Below, piece by piece: positions 9,259 through 22,900 of a stretch of DNA of 64,000 nucleotides. Under the pieces are notes generated by a model, which made no database searches, was not told where the DNA came from, and saw only the letters and a program-made list of their open reading frames with translations. The DNA comes from Lumbricus rubellus (lineage: Eukaryota; Annelida; Clitellata; Crassiclitellata; Lumbricidae): positions 23,793,144-23,857,143 of the forward strand of contig OX243822.1 in the NCBI GenBank assembly GCA_945859605.1, given 5' to 3'. Each line of letters starts with the position of its first letter. The stretch's first letter is position 1. The position numbers were made by a program, and so were the translations under genes.

Positions 9259-12200
9259 GGTCAAGAAATTCTAAAATCAGAATCAGTTTGTACTAGTCAC
9301 TACCCACTTGTGTGAGCTTTGCTGCCCCACTTCACATTTGGATGACACAGAAATCTTCGTCCTACACCCCTCGAGGTGAATAAATGCAACAGTACACAAA
9401 ACATGTTGGGTTCTCTGTTTTGGAGGCACTCAATGGCCATGGTTGCAAAATACACAAAAGTGATTTTAAAAATGTAACAAATATATCAGGGTCTGAAAAT
9501 GTGAATTAGCAAAATCATGCGTCCATGATAGCAGAGCATGTGAACAATATTGCTTGCATTTTCCCCACCAAGTGCTGTTCCACAAAATCTGTCATTTTCC
9601 CATTTGACACCTGGCCTGTAGCTTCATCAAAATCTAAAATCTAAAACATCTGGCCATCTTCCTTCTTTCACAAGAACTTTCATAATGTATAAATTTAACA
9701 AACAACCTCAAAATGAAATAGTCTACACAATTGCTTGAGGTCACTGATATGCATGTAGGACAATTATTAGACAAGATATCCCAGAGATAATACCAAGAAC
9801 ACTGTACGCAGCACCATCATCATCTCAACCAAAGTTTTCCAATGAATTTTTCCAATTCTAACTTCTGTTTGGGTCACAGGCTATTTCACTCACCAATATC
9901 TGGACTTAAACATAAATGCCACTTGATTTAAAACAATTTCAGTTAAGAAAAATCCCTAATTTCAGTCATAATTTTAGTTAAGAAATTAATTACTAATTTA
10001 GTTTCTAATATCGTGTTTGAAGCTAAAATAATTTATAATTTTAATTCTAATTTTTGTTAGTGAAATTTATTTTTATTCCTAATTTCAGTCTTTATTAATG
10101 ACAATATCATTGCCAAGGATCAGGAAAAAAATGGTACAACATTGTCCCTTGTTAATTAATTGATTTCTTTCCAACAGAACTGACCTTGTTCCTGGTATTA
10201 GAGGATTGCCAATCCTTGCAAAATCTTGTAAAACTCTTGTCCTTCAGTGTAAACTGTTGAAGATATTAAAATGACCTGTGAAGATAAAATGACCAACAAA
10301 GTTCTAAAGTCCAAGTCTACCCATCTATAGTGCTTCTATACACACAATACATGCACATAACAGTTCTACATGAACAAAGCACAAAATTTCATGACAGAAA
10401 CATTGAAAAGGTACAATTCAAAAGGAACCATTAGCCGTTAGATGCCACAGGCGCAAAATTGTAACATTGCAATACTTCCTGTACAGGCTGTAGGGGCAAA
10501 TTGCAACAGTGTAACTGTGTTTGCTATTAAAGTGGCTGCAAGTTAGAGTTGTCCTACAAAAATAAGCTGACTGTTAATTTAACTCATAGAATATTTTAAG
10601 GTAAAACTTCTTCATTGGTTCTTTATATACACATAGGTCAGTTGCAAGTTGTAGGGATGTTCAATTGAAAGTTCACAAATCTGTTTAATTACAAACGATA
10701 ATCATAGGCATAAGCTGCATGAGGACAACAGGAAGCTTCTCTTGCTTCTTATACTTGACCAATGACCATGATCTTAGAATTTTGCCACTGGTCTGTCATG
10801 CTTGGATCATGGATGTTTCCCAGAGTTGTCTCTTCTGGAAAAATATTTAAGTCTGGATATTATGTCCATGCACAGGATAAAGGCTGAATGAAAGACTATG
10901 TGCAGCATGCGTGCTGTGAAGAGAGTGGTGTGTAGAATAATATGCTATATTTAAAAGCAATACTAAAATCATATTTAAAGCTCTATCATTGATCATTGTG
11001 AGTCCTGTTGATAAGCTCTATCATTGATCATTGTGAGTCCTGTTGATTTTGGCTGTGTTAGAAATGCAAATCCATAAAATGTTCACAGCTCAGAATTTCA
11101 CAGAATTTTCACACTATGGTTGAAGTTTTGCATGTACCAACATGAAAAGCGAATTTAATCTATGTTCGATCATGCTATTGAATCTGACCATACAAAGCTA
11201 CATAAGCTTATTAAACTGCCTGCTGCAGTTTGATACAGCTGAATAATTATTATGCATAAGATCAACCTGCATCAGTCATACAAAACCTTAAGTAATACCA
11301 ATAGCTGCATGAGGTATAGGGGCTGAGGAGAGGTTTAACTTCAACTCAACCCATCATAAAGTTGTGTACAGATCAATGAATTTGGTAATTTTATTCATTC
11401 ATTCATCCGGAAATTTACATAGCACTTTTCAAGAAAAAAACTACTCAGAGGCACTCCCGATTCCAGCACACCCAAAAAGAGCAGTCCCATAGCCAGCATA
11501 AGCATAGTTACATTGTGCTCGCTGTTTTGCAAATTTAATCAAGTAATGTATAGGAACTGACACAACAACACCATCACAGGCAAATGAGACCCAAAGGTAT
11601 TTACTGAATGAAGACATTTGTTTACATTTCTGTGAATAAACTCCTCCAGACTCAAGCAAGAGTACATGTTATCTCTAGGGAGCAGCAGGCAGGTGAACAA
11701 AGTGACCCCAAGTGACCCCATAGCTTCTTCATGTTAGTATGCACAGCATTGCACACTGCAAGTTGTAGGGACTACATTTGTGCGAACTGGTATCAATTAC
11801 TACTCAAGTCCAAATACATCTTCCTTTACATTATCCTTTGTTTGAATTTTCCCGCCCTATCACCCACCTCACATACACAAAATCTATGCAGAAAATGGCA
11901 CATCTTCGATTTATCATCTAGAGTATACATCTGGTACAAATATCTTGTTCTCAATTGCATTCAAGGTTTAGCCCCTAGACTCAAGATATGTATATCATAT
12001 ACAGTATATGATCAGATCTCAGTATAGCAAAATGCCTATGAATTTAAACTGATGCCTGGTATGTAAATCCTTTATTGTTATTATCATCACTATTATTATT
12101 ATTATCAGTAGTAGTATTATGATTATTATCAACGACAAAAATCATAAAAATATGAAAATTGAATTGAGACTGATTCGTTGACAGAGACAGAGAGAGATTT

Positions 12201-13077
12201 AATGCATAGATTTTTCTAAGTTTACCGGAGCAGTTCCATTGCTGTAGAAGTCGGTTGTGATCAAAAATGCATTTTAATATTAAGACATCTAAAGACTAAA
12301 GGGTAAATGTTGGCACTGAGAAGCTAGAGAAAATAACGTGGACGCAAAACAAATGCAGCTTTCATAAAGATGAAGAGCCAACTACATGTATACAAAGGGG
12401 CAGTATTAAACATGAAGCCTGGCATTAGCAAAAGCAGCAGCATACTCTGTAGGTAGAGCAGCCAAGTCTAAAGAGCAGTACTTATTCATTCATTCACCCT
12501 GTCCTCCTCCTTCTTCTCCCTCTTCCCCCCTCCCGCCTCCTCCTCCATCGTCCTCCTCTTCCTCCATCCTCCTCCTCCATCCTCCTCTTCCTCAGTGCAT
12601 CCGTTGGTGGCCAGCAGAGCAGCTATGAAGAAGGCCTGACTCACTGCTGGGTCTGCTGATGACTAGTCTAACCTCGGCTGCCCTCCTTTCCCAGCCTCCA
12701 CTATGATCCTACTCACCACAACACTTTAGCACACTCCATCAACTTTCGTCCATGCACTGAACGGACTACCACACATGCTATGCTGACTGCTATAAGGAAG
12801 AAAGGAAGACAGAGGGAGAAGGAAGCACTTGCAACTGATGTGTATACTACACGGTTACAAGTGCAGAAACATCAGCAGCAGCCGCAGCAACAGCAGCAGC
12901 AGCAGCAGAATTATTGGATGAAGAAGAAATGACGGCATACAAAGGAAAGAGTCAGCAGAGAAGAGCACAGAGGAAGGAAAGCAAACATGAATCGAGGCAT
13001 TGACCCTTCTAGAAAGGAAATCATACAAGAACAACTAAGTACTGAGCCTCACATTTAAACCATATTTCAAACAGAGA
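9259..13077. other. Intergenic stretch, no gene recognised
   Basis: AT-rich sequence without a recognisable exon. It includes a perfect 35-bp tandem duplication at about 10979-11048 (unit starting AGCTCTATCATTGATCATTG), an inverted SINE-like tail at 11390-11470, short AAT/ATT runs at 12075-12130, CTCCTC runs at 12500-12595 and a CAG run at 12885-12910. Confidence 0.45.
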
Positions 13078-13192
13078 CTGACAGACAGCCAAACAGACAC
13101 ACACAGACACACACAAAGACACTCATCAAACACAAGCACACACACACACACACAAGCACACACACACACAAGCACACACACACAAACACAGA
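13078..13192. repeat. CA-rich microsatellite tract
   Basis: Interrupted (CA)n and CACACAAG units. Confidence 0.85.
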
Positions 13193-13394
13193 TGCATGTA
13201 CACCTCAGGCAGCAAGTCTAACAGCCAGCTGCAGCTGAACAGACTTTTGGCCAATCAATCATCTGACTCATGCAGCAGAGTCCGATGCTTTGAAGCAACC
13301 ACTGAAAGCCAGGAAGAGTCAACTCTGATTACTGAAGTGGATTCTGTTCACAACATGGCCGCAAACAGTCAGACTCAATAATTAATCACTTGTT

Positions 13395-13500
13395 TTGCAT
13401 CGTAGTCCAGCGCTTAGTCTGTCAACTAAGAGGTCGTAGGTTAAAATTTTCACCAGGGTAGAAATTTGCTTCAACATATCTGTTCCATCTGTACTTAAAA
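13395..13500 (+). mobile_element. tRNA-derived SINE remnant
   Basis: TAGTCCAGCGCTTAG resembles a Pol III A box, and the region TCTGTCAACTAAGAGGTCG followed by TAGGTTAAAATTTTCACC resembles the anticodon arm and T arm of a tRNA. The B box has lost its CGA core, so the copy is probably inactive. Confidence 0.55.
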
Positions 13501-14085
13501 TTGTGCAAGGCATACACAGTGATCAGTGCCAAAAGTGTAAAAAAAGAAGTGCCAGGACGCCTCTTACCTTTCCAAAAGAAGTGCCAGAATGCCCAATACA
13601 GTTTCAGATGTGCTGACCAAATAAGTGGCAGGACGGCATAGAGATTTGAAAATAAGTGCCAGGACGCCGTCCATGACTGTCATACCATACTTTAAGCCCT
13701 GAGGCTGACAGTGATGTTAAACTGTTGAAAGGTGGGTGGAAGATCACAAGATGATGCTGAAGAGGATCAGCCACTGTCCCTCATTTGACAAGGCTAAATA
13801 CAATGAAGAGCTAACAATTGCATTGTTTAACTTCACACCCATAGCTACCTCTCCTCAGACTAACTTAGGAAACTGTTCTTCTACTTTTACCATGTGTAAG
13901 TAAAATGAATTGTCAGGTTTATTCCTCTGTGTAAATATCTATCCTTTTGTTCAGCCTGTAAGCTGGATTCGCACAGAAGAGGTCAGTAAAAGAAACACTG
14001 CAGGTCAAGGCAGAAACATCTTCCTAAGCTTCTGATCCATTGCAGCACAATAGCTATGAAATGAGTCCACTGACCAATGTGACCA

Positions 14086-14312
14086 GTGAGGAACAAGACA
14101 GTGAGGAACAAGGCAGTGAGGAACAAGACAGTGAGGAAAAAGACAGTGAGGAAAAAGACAGTGAGGAACAAGACAGTGAGGAACAAGACAGTGAGGAACA
14201 AGACAGTGAGAAACAAGACAGTGAGGAACAAGACAGTGAGGAACAAGACAGTGAGGAACAAGACAGTGAGAAACAAGACAGTGAGGAACAAGACAGTGAG
14301 AAACAAGACAGT
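14086..14312. repeat. 15-bp minisatellite, about 15 copies
   Basis: Tandem GAGGAACAAGACAGT units with G-to-A variants. Open frames on both strands (Glu-Glu-Gln-Asp-Ser repeats on the plus strand) follow from the period being divisible by 3. No flanking splice signals or unique coding sequence support a gene. Confidence 0.93.
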
Positions 14313-16833
14313 GATGACAGGAGGCCATCTATTCTCATATATCACATCCCTCAGAAGTGTAAAAAAAACACTGAATTCCCATAGTTTATGAGATTACTAT
14401 TATTCGTCGTCTTTTTCAGTACGGTCTGCATGAATTTCTCTTCATTCAAAACTAAAAAGTCATATATCAGAATCTGAACCATTCTGTCTTAATAACCACT
14501 ACATGCCAATTGCAGAGTAAAAAAGCAGGATTACAAGAATACAATTTAATAGAAATACTCCATATTATCCCTCTCCCATTGCAATGTCTATTCTACAAGC
14601 AAAAACATTCAAGATAAATATAAACTGGCTTATAGAGTTTACAGATTGCATCGCATTGCATATGAATGGACGCCTGAAAATCGTGCAACCATGACGGTGG
14701 CCATCTGCTCTCAGTGCTCTGACATATTATATCTATGGCTCTGAACGATGCGCCACTCATCGTCACGACAGCTGCAGCCATCATACATGTCGTCACTCAC
14801 AGTCAGGCACAAGATCAACAGCAGTTAATTTCTTGTACGAATGGACATCAACTCGTTTTTAACAATGATGTCATTACGTGTAGACAACCACTCTGGTGCA
14901 CTGATATTATGGATGTTGCCAATGTTGCCATCATTTTAAACTTACTCTCACGCGACAATCACGCAGCTATAAAAAGTTCTTTTGTCTCCATCGCCGACTG
15001 AGTCATGTCGCCGCCGCCGCCGCCTCTTTCTCCTCCTCCTCTCCCTCCTCCTCCTCCTCCACAACTGATCAACAATGGCACCAACGATTCTGTATTACAA
15101 TCTGCTCCCAGCACAGTGACAGTTTTGCCTTAAATGGGCAAATAAAAAAATATTCTTTGTCACACATTTCACCACGCATGACTCTAAACAACACAAGCCT
15201 ACATATACAAGCTCAAGACGTCAAAATGATAAATAAACACTAACCGTCCATAACTAAATCTCCTGGTCAGCCTTGGTTAGTCCGCGAGTCCACTCCTGGA
15301 GTCCACCTCTTTCGTTTCGGAACATCTGCGGCTGTGAAGAAGAATAAAATCTTGAATGTGTTATAATCTTGAATGTGTCTTTCGCGGCTGCTGCATCCAA
15401 TGGATTGTTTTGGCTGAACAAAAACAGCGATAACCCTTTCGTCTGCTAACAATGACCGGACATCACACGAAACAATGCGTGCGGCCTCTCCGCATACGCT
15501 ATCCCTCGTAAAACCGTTTGCACGGTTTATAGCTACTAGAGGAGCGACTCCCAGCGAATGAAATGACAGCTCACAAGGCTGTTTTTAAGGAATATTTAGA
15601 ACTGCACAACTCCTTCCTTCCTTTTTCCATCATCCACGGTAAATTACTTCCAATTGGAAGGCAATTACTTTTTTGATAGTTATAACTGCACAGAAGTGCT
15701 TCTACGACTGCACAAATCCATTTAGATCTGCACGTGCTGTGTAGACTACAATTGCACGTTAAAAAGCCTATGCATAGGCTAGCTCACAAGGACCGCGTCA
15801 GAGTTATCAGTTGTCACCGAGATAGGCATAATATGATAGCCTACTATAGACAGAAATGATAAACGATCACAGAATGAGTTAGACTATAGCCTATGTCCTT
15901 AATTAATTGGTAAGAAAATATACATTATGTGATGTAGCCTAATCCTATAAATAGATTAAATGTTGCAATAGCAAGGCCTTAGGGCAAGACGAGCGAAACA
16001 GCCGCTTTGCCGCTTTGGGCCCTGCGCTGCCAGGGCCCGGTCCCGCGCTGCTGTCTATACATTTTTTACTTTGTTGAGATTGACATAGGTTACGTTGCAC
16101 GGCAACTATATGTTTGCAATCAATTTGGGAATGAATGTAGACCTGGAAGCTTTGCTGGAAGAGCTGGTGTGATAGGCCTATGGTCTCAGTAAGAGATCGA
16201 GTCCAATTAAGACACAGTCTTGAAGCTTGATGAAATATATAGGCCTAAGCTTATGTTCTAGTTAGCAGCAAGGACAATTAAGGTCATTGTAGACTTTCAG
16301 GACGGCAGTTTCCGTGGAGTGGAATTGCCTGAATCTCGACTGAAGAGGTGGAAGCAGATTATTTGCAGACAGGTATGAATAGAGCTGAGTGTGAACTATA
16401 GGCTACAGTATACTCTCTCTCTATCATCTTGGATAGAATGGAAACATTAGAGATAGGCTTATAGTTAGAACTTATTGACAATCTGCATACGAATTTGTAA
16501 ACTGTGCGCTTGTATAACTTTGCGTTGGTGGTCAATTAAAAAATATAAAAATATCATAGCGCAAAATAAGCGAGGCTTTGCTCTCATCGTACAAGTTATG
16601 TACATGGGGCGTATCTATGGCGTGTAGCTCAAAATAGGCGGGGCGTGTTTTAGAACATGGCCAATGGTTTTCGAGCAGAATCAGAAAAAATCAGAATATA
16701 TAAATATTAATTTAGATATTATAATATTAATTACTAAAGCTCACGGCGAACGGAAAGACGTCGTTAATTGCTGTTTTTGTTAATATTTTCGATCATGAAA
16801 GTTTGTCAGATATAAGTTTTAAATTTGTATAAA
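14313..16833. other. Intergenic region and LDLRAP1 upstream flank
   Basis: No gene was recognised. At 15005-15065 there is a CCG/CCT-rich tract. A short plus-strand open frame (15005-15133) is mostly proline and ends soon after, so I do not call it. Sequence becomes richer in CpG around 15250-15560 and 16000-16060, which might mark a promoter region, but no core element is clear. Confidence 0.4.
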
Positions 16834-16906
16834 ATGGATGCACTTATTAAAGCTGTTCGAAGTCCTATTCATCGACCATTTTCGATGTCATCTTCTAAAC
16901 ACAAGA
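16834..16906 (+). CDS. LDLRAP1: LDLRAP1 exon 1
   Basis: ATG at 16834 opens MDALIKAVRSPIHRPFSMSS followed by SKHK. The donor is AAGA|GTATGT (phase 1). The open frame upstream is short, and the similarity to the family N terminus starts exactly at this methionine. Confidence 0.85.
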
Positions 16907-19900
16907 GTATGTCAAAGCTTCAGACTTAGCACGAAAACTGTCTGAGCGATAATTTATCGGCGCTAAATAAATGTCTTAGTACTTTAAGTTACGCTGATCT
17001 GGACTTGTATCGAATCTATATATTTATAGAGCGCCTATCATAGTGCACGCCAGCCAGAGCCTCCCTAGTGCGAAAGACCAAGAGGAAAAAGTCTGGTCTG
17101 GCCAATTTACCCTGAAAAACTCCCCGATGTAGCCACAGACATCTCAAGTGGCCAATGGGGCGAAACTGCACAATCGGGGACCGCTATTAATAGATTTTAG
17201 GCGTCGTGAGGGTCGGTTAGGGCTCAGGTTAGGCATCGTGAGGGTCGGTTAGGGCTCAGGTTAGGCGTCGTGAGGGTCGGTTAGGGCTCAGGCTAGGCGT
17301 CGTGAGGGTCGGTTAGGGTTAGAATTAGGGTTAGTGTCGTCATTCTTTCCAATAAATTGAAAGTAGTGAGTAAGGTCTATTAATAGCGGTCCCCGATTGT
17401 GCAGTTTCGCCGCCAATGGTAGCCACAGACATCTTAAGTGGCCAATGACCATAGTCCCAGTTTTGGGTACCAGTTCATAGTGAATGAAGAGAGCTGATTC
17501 CATAGTGCAGGACCAATGGAGGCAAAAGCTCGAGTTTGGCCAAGCAGCCCTTGCTTGCCATAAAGTTTAATTTCAAGCGGATGGTTTCTTGTGTATAGTG
17601 CGCTTTGTTAACGGCGCTGTGAAAATGGGCTCAGCTCGAATCCCCAAAACTCGAATCCCAAAAGCGCTGAAATTACAAAAGGCTCAATTTTTGTAGAAAG
17701 AGGTCAAACTCCCTAAAACTAGTCGGGAGATAAATCTGGGACTAATATAGAATGTCAGTAATATTATAATGTCAATAATAACAGTCCCAGGATAAATTAA
17801 ATACATATCATTGTGGTCGAATTAGTGTTGTTGATAAAACAGCCTAGTGTCTAAAAATCATTAGGTTGCGTGTGTCACGCTTAGATTGTGCCATGTAGGC
17901 TTGTTCAGGTTACAGAATTTATAAATGGCTTTGACCAGAATCTGAGAAATATCTCGACTGAATAGCTTATACCATCCCATAGACAGACTTCAACCATAGA
18001 TCTGTGATTTTGTTTAGACCTGTTAATTTCCATGGGCTTATGACAACATGCAGCTTTAGACTCTGTTGTGTCCAGATGGGCCAGCATACATACGTGTCCT
18101 ATCTGTGTAAAAGCCAGACAATTTAAAGAGACAACAAAGTTGGCAATGAAAGTAAAGTTACTATTAACGGTAACATGTGTATGTATCATTTGGGCAGAAC
18201 ATGGCCTGAGCTGTCATTTTGACGATGCCTGTTTGGATGCCAGCCGTTTTGATGATATGTGTGTTTTTGCAGAGTTTGCATATTAATTCTAAACATAGAC
18301 TGTTTGCTCCATAAAGTAGAATGCAGTGCTGCAAAAAATATCTGATATGATATCATCATTCATCTAGGTCTGGCTACTGTAGAGTTTTTTTAATTTATAT
18401 ATTTTTATTTCAAAACTGACGCACTGCATTATGATTACAGTTCATAATATGAATGGACGATGACACATTTTTACATGGTCAAATTTAACGGTTTCGCAGC
18501 CATATTGCGTTAAAGGCGTCCATTACGTCCTGCTGCTCATTTTACCAATGCCATCTGCAGAATGGAAGGATGAGTTGCCAATGTATGATTAGTTTCTTAA
18601 AATAGGAACATTATGGCATTAGAAGTCTTGCTATGAGCTGATATAATGACTATTCAAACATACATTTTCATTTTTATATATAATGATGGCATGTTTTTTC
18701 CTATTGTATACTTAGAAAGAACTAGTAATCAGGCACTGGATATGCTGGTGATGTCAAATGTTCTTATATGCAAATGGCATTGCTAAAATGGTGTAGCACA
18801 AATATCCTGTTTCCTTTTAATGCACTTTAATCACACATTTCTTAAGATTGCAGTTCCCAGGTTTGAAAAGGAATTCTGTTTAAGTTCAACGAGATTCGAA
18901 TTTTCATGAAAAATGCAGACTATGACATCGAATTTTCATGAAAAATGCAGACTATGACATTCATTCTTCAGTAAGACTTTAAATTCTGAAAACAATCTGT
19001 CATACCAAAATAATAATAATTACTGTATTTGTACAATTGTGTTAAATTTGTGAATGCTTTACTGTTTATGTGTGGATATCCATGTGATAAGTGTAATATA
19101 TGTACTATGTGAGCAAAGATTTGATGCATGTAAGACAAAATGGTTTACCTGTCCAATGTGTCCATCATCAATGTATTTTCAGAATTACCAGACAAGTGGG
19201 GTGACTACCAGCATCAGGACAAAATATGGGATGGAGTCACATTTCATGTCAAGTACCTTGGCAATACACTGGTCTCTGAGTTAGATGAGGAGGGTCAGAG
19301 CTACGGAGACAGCATCAGCGCAGATGCAGTCAAGGCGATTGTTGCCATGGTAAGAATGCTAGACCATCTTTTCAGTGGCACATTTCATCATGCTTGTTGT
19401 GAGAGTATGAGAGTTGACTGTTTTGTTGATTGAGTCATAAATCCTGTTAACAGACGCATGGATACACTGGAATCTGCGTGAAGAAATAATCAGTTGAACT
19501 CAGATTTTTTGGCTTCTGCACATTGTAAACTAGATCTTATACCTTCTTTTTCTTGTGTTTATTACTGTAGTTCTGTTTCACTGACTTAGAACCTCTAGTA
19601 ACTGTTTGATATAAAATAATCAATAGATAAGTGATGGTAACCAGACTGATCTCAACATTTGCGAGCAGTATTTTCTGTCGGAACTCTTATTTGACTGATT
19701 TGCTGAATTCTGTGTTTTTTTAAACTCAAGGCAAAGGCAAGTGGCAAGAAATTACCAAAGATGTCAATCTTAGTCTCCCCTAACGGCATCTGCGTAACGA
19801 ACACGGAGACTCAACAAATCCTAACAGATCTAGATATATACAGGTAAATCAATGTGTCTATTATTTACTGCTAACACAGGGTGGTCCAGCATAAATGAAC

Positions 19901-22900
19901 TGACTTTGCATGCATATAACTCCATAATTTTTTTAATTCATTTATAGTTAATGCGTGAAATTAAAGATATTTCACTCTAGTGTTAGCCTTGAAAAAGTCG
20001 AACTTGTTCAAGTTTAGATGTTAATAAGATCTTGGGAGCAGCTGCCATATTTTGTTGTCATGATTGACACTATATGGCACTGTTGACAGACGATGATCGA
20101 GTTTTGATTCGAATTTTGAGAATTGTTTTAAAGGTTTAATTCGTTTCAAATGATTAAAAAGTTTCCCAGTAGAGAATGGAATAAAATAATACCTTGAATC
20201 GTCTGATATATATGAAAAATTGATGAAACAGGAACGTTGAGTTGTAAGCAACATTTTTTATAGCTACTGAAAAGCGATGCTTCTTCTGTCAAGATCTAAA
20301 GATACAGTAACAAGTGTGTTTGTATCTTAATACTAGAGTGAAATATCTTTAGTTTGACGCATTAAGTTTAAATAATTTCTTTTAAAAATTTGAGTTATAT
20401 ATGCATGCAAAGTTAGTTCATTGACCACCCTATTAAATAGAGTTTGGAAAGGTAAAGGGTGTGTGTTGCTGTTGTCTAGATTGCCAAATGTTTCTAGGGG
20501 CTCAGGGCATGTTCATGTAGAGCTTCGTCTAATGATGCAAGTGATGGCACTAAGCACTTGTGAGTAAAGAACTTGTTGATGGTTGTTATAGAGTGACCCT
20601 CTGACCATTGTATGATAGACTTGAACTTGCACTTTGTCCTTAACAGAGGAATATCGTGTAGAGAATAGAGAGGGATACAAGAGGAAGTTTTAAGTGAGAT
20701 AAATTAGACATTTGAACAAGACAAAGGCTGAAATCAATGTAAACACAGGATGAGATCTTTCATTTCTAAGGGAAAAAGAAAAAAAGAACCTAGTGAATAT
20801 CAGCAGAAACTGGTAAACAAAAAGTATCTGGTGATAATGCACGAACTTGTCCAGCCTTTGCATAGAATTACATAGTCATAGAGGAAGACAATTTTGAATC
20901 CAGAAAGCAGAGAGTGGACAGCTATCGATGTTTAGACATAGAGGATAAGATGCAGCGCAGATGAAAGGACGATACGATAACAGATGAAAGAGGAAGCAGA
21001 TGAAGTGACAAGTTGAAAGAGAAAAAGTAGGAACCTCTTTCACTCTGTGTTAAGATGAAGAGAAGACTAAGTTACATGAAGCACTGAACATTTCTAAATT
21101 AACAAATATCTATGATTATTAGATTTGTTTTTGAAGGTGAAGTTAAATGATGGAGCAATGGACTTTTTCACGTCTAAAGTTGACGTAATTAATTAAAGAA
21201 CTACTTTTTGTGTGTTTGAATCGCTGCTGTAGAATCTGCTTCTGTACGGCGGATCGTGATCATCCGAAAGTTTTTGCTTACATTGCGAGAAACAAAGAAA
21301 ACGAAACAATGGAATGCCAGGCTTTCCTTTGCTCCAAGCGCAAAATAGTAAAAATCGTCTCTCATTTAATCCTCTTGACATTTGCTTAGTTTTAATGTCA
21401 TTTGAATTTGCTGTTTGCCTCTTTGATTTTTGATTTTTGATTTATCTCTATAATCCGCAGTTCTTTTGCAAATGTCCATTGTCCAGTCTTGCAGTCTGTG
21501 TTTTTAGAATTTTTAGAAAGTTTATTTCTTGATTATCCAGATAGTCACCTATTCGATTGTTTTAATCCTGGTATTCTAAATGGATCATGCAGTTTCCTCC
21601 TTTTGTTGCACTTAAAATATTGCATGCTGTTAGACCAAAATTAGGGTTTCAATTTTTTAAACTCCGTAAACAACTTACTAAGAAATTTTATGCTGTCTGC
21701 AAATGGCAGAAGCCATTGAAATAAAATGACAAATACAAACTGTCTGAATAGCATCCTCAATAGATGAGAATATGATAGTGTCTGGTAAGAAACTGAACTA
21801 CCGTAATAATATGATGAGTTGGCAGTCTGTGATTGATTGGTTGCTTGTTTTGATTGTGTATAGGCTGAAGCTGTCACACTGACAGTTGCAGAGTCATTTA
21901 AACTTGCCCAGGAGCGATGGGAAGAAGAAGAAAAGCAAATATTGGAGAAACAACAGGTATAAAGATATTATAAGTGATTGGATAAAAGAAAAATTGTAGA
22001 TCTAGGATGCTTTTTCATGCATACAGCACTTTATGCTTATCTGATTCAAGGTCCTGGGCATGACGTTAAACTGCATCCATCCTCCGCCACAGGGGACCAT
22101 CAACTTCCCTGTGCCGGTCCTAAACCCGGATAAAGGAGGAAGGTTTGCCAGATGGGTGGCGATACTCTGGCAGTAGAAAACCAAGACGATTGAAATCCGC
22201 AAAAATCATGACACAAGTGACATAGCGGCCCAGTTGCTTCAAGTTGTCATGATGTGAAGCAGTCATGCACAGGTTGGTCAGGACAGACCAGTGGAGAGAG
22301 TCAGTGGAGAGGGCATTGGACACAAAACAGGCTTGTCCCACTGGTTGTCCTTCATGCCTCTTTCCTAACATTCTCTTCAAGCAGACAAGGCAGTCCAGCT
22401 GCTTCAAGATATAATGGTATGGAGTAGACCTGCGAGCCTGTAGAAACTGGGAGATGACACGAGACAGACTCAGACAGAGAGTGGCGTCGGACACCTACGG
22501 GCGTTGCGCCTATGGTTTATGATGATGATGATTCAAGAAAATCTGCTCAGAGGCTTTCCATATGGCAGTGTATAGAGTAGGGTGACCATTTTCTGGACAT
22601 CAAAAACCGGGACTTTTTTAGGAAAACTAACACTCTATTTATATTCAGTTTGTTGGCCTACACTACATTTCCACCTTTAACATTTGCATATATACACGGT
22701 GATTCATAAAAAACCATCCCCCTGCATATTTCACTGTAACTCCGTCAAATGTCATGCTATGTGAAAGAAATTTTAAAGGAAGACAGAGGAGTTATTTCTA
22801 AACATTCGGAAAGTTAAAGTTTATGTTCAAATTGACCCACCCCCCTTTGGCAGCGACGCATGCGCGAAGACGAGTACGCCACTGTTTGACTGATTCATCA

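Noticed and set aside
14040..14384. Acidic EEQDS-repeat protein
   Set aside because: Explained by a 15-bp minisatellite; all frames on both strands are open and no exon signals flank it.
14735..15133. Possible small gene with a proline-rich C terminus
   Set aside because: No similarity recognised, and the proline run comes from a CCG/CCT simple repeat.
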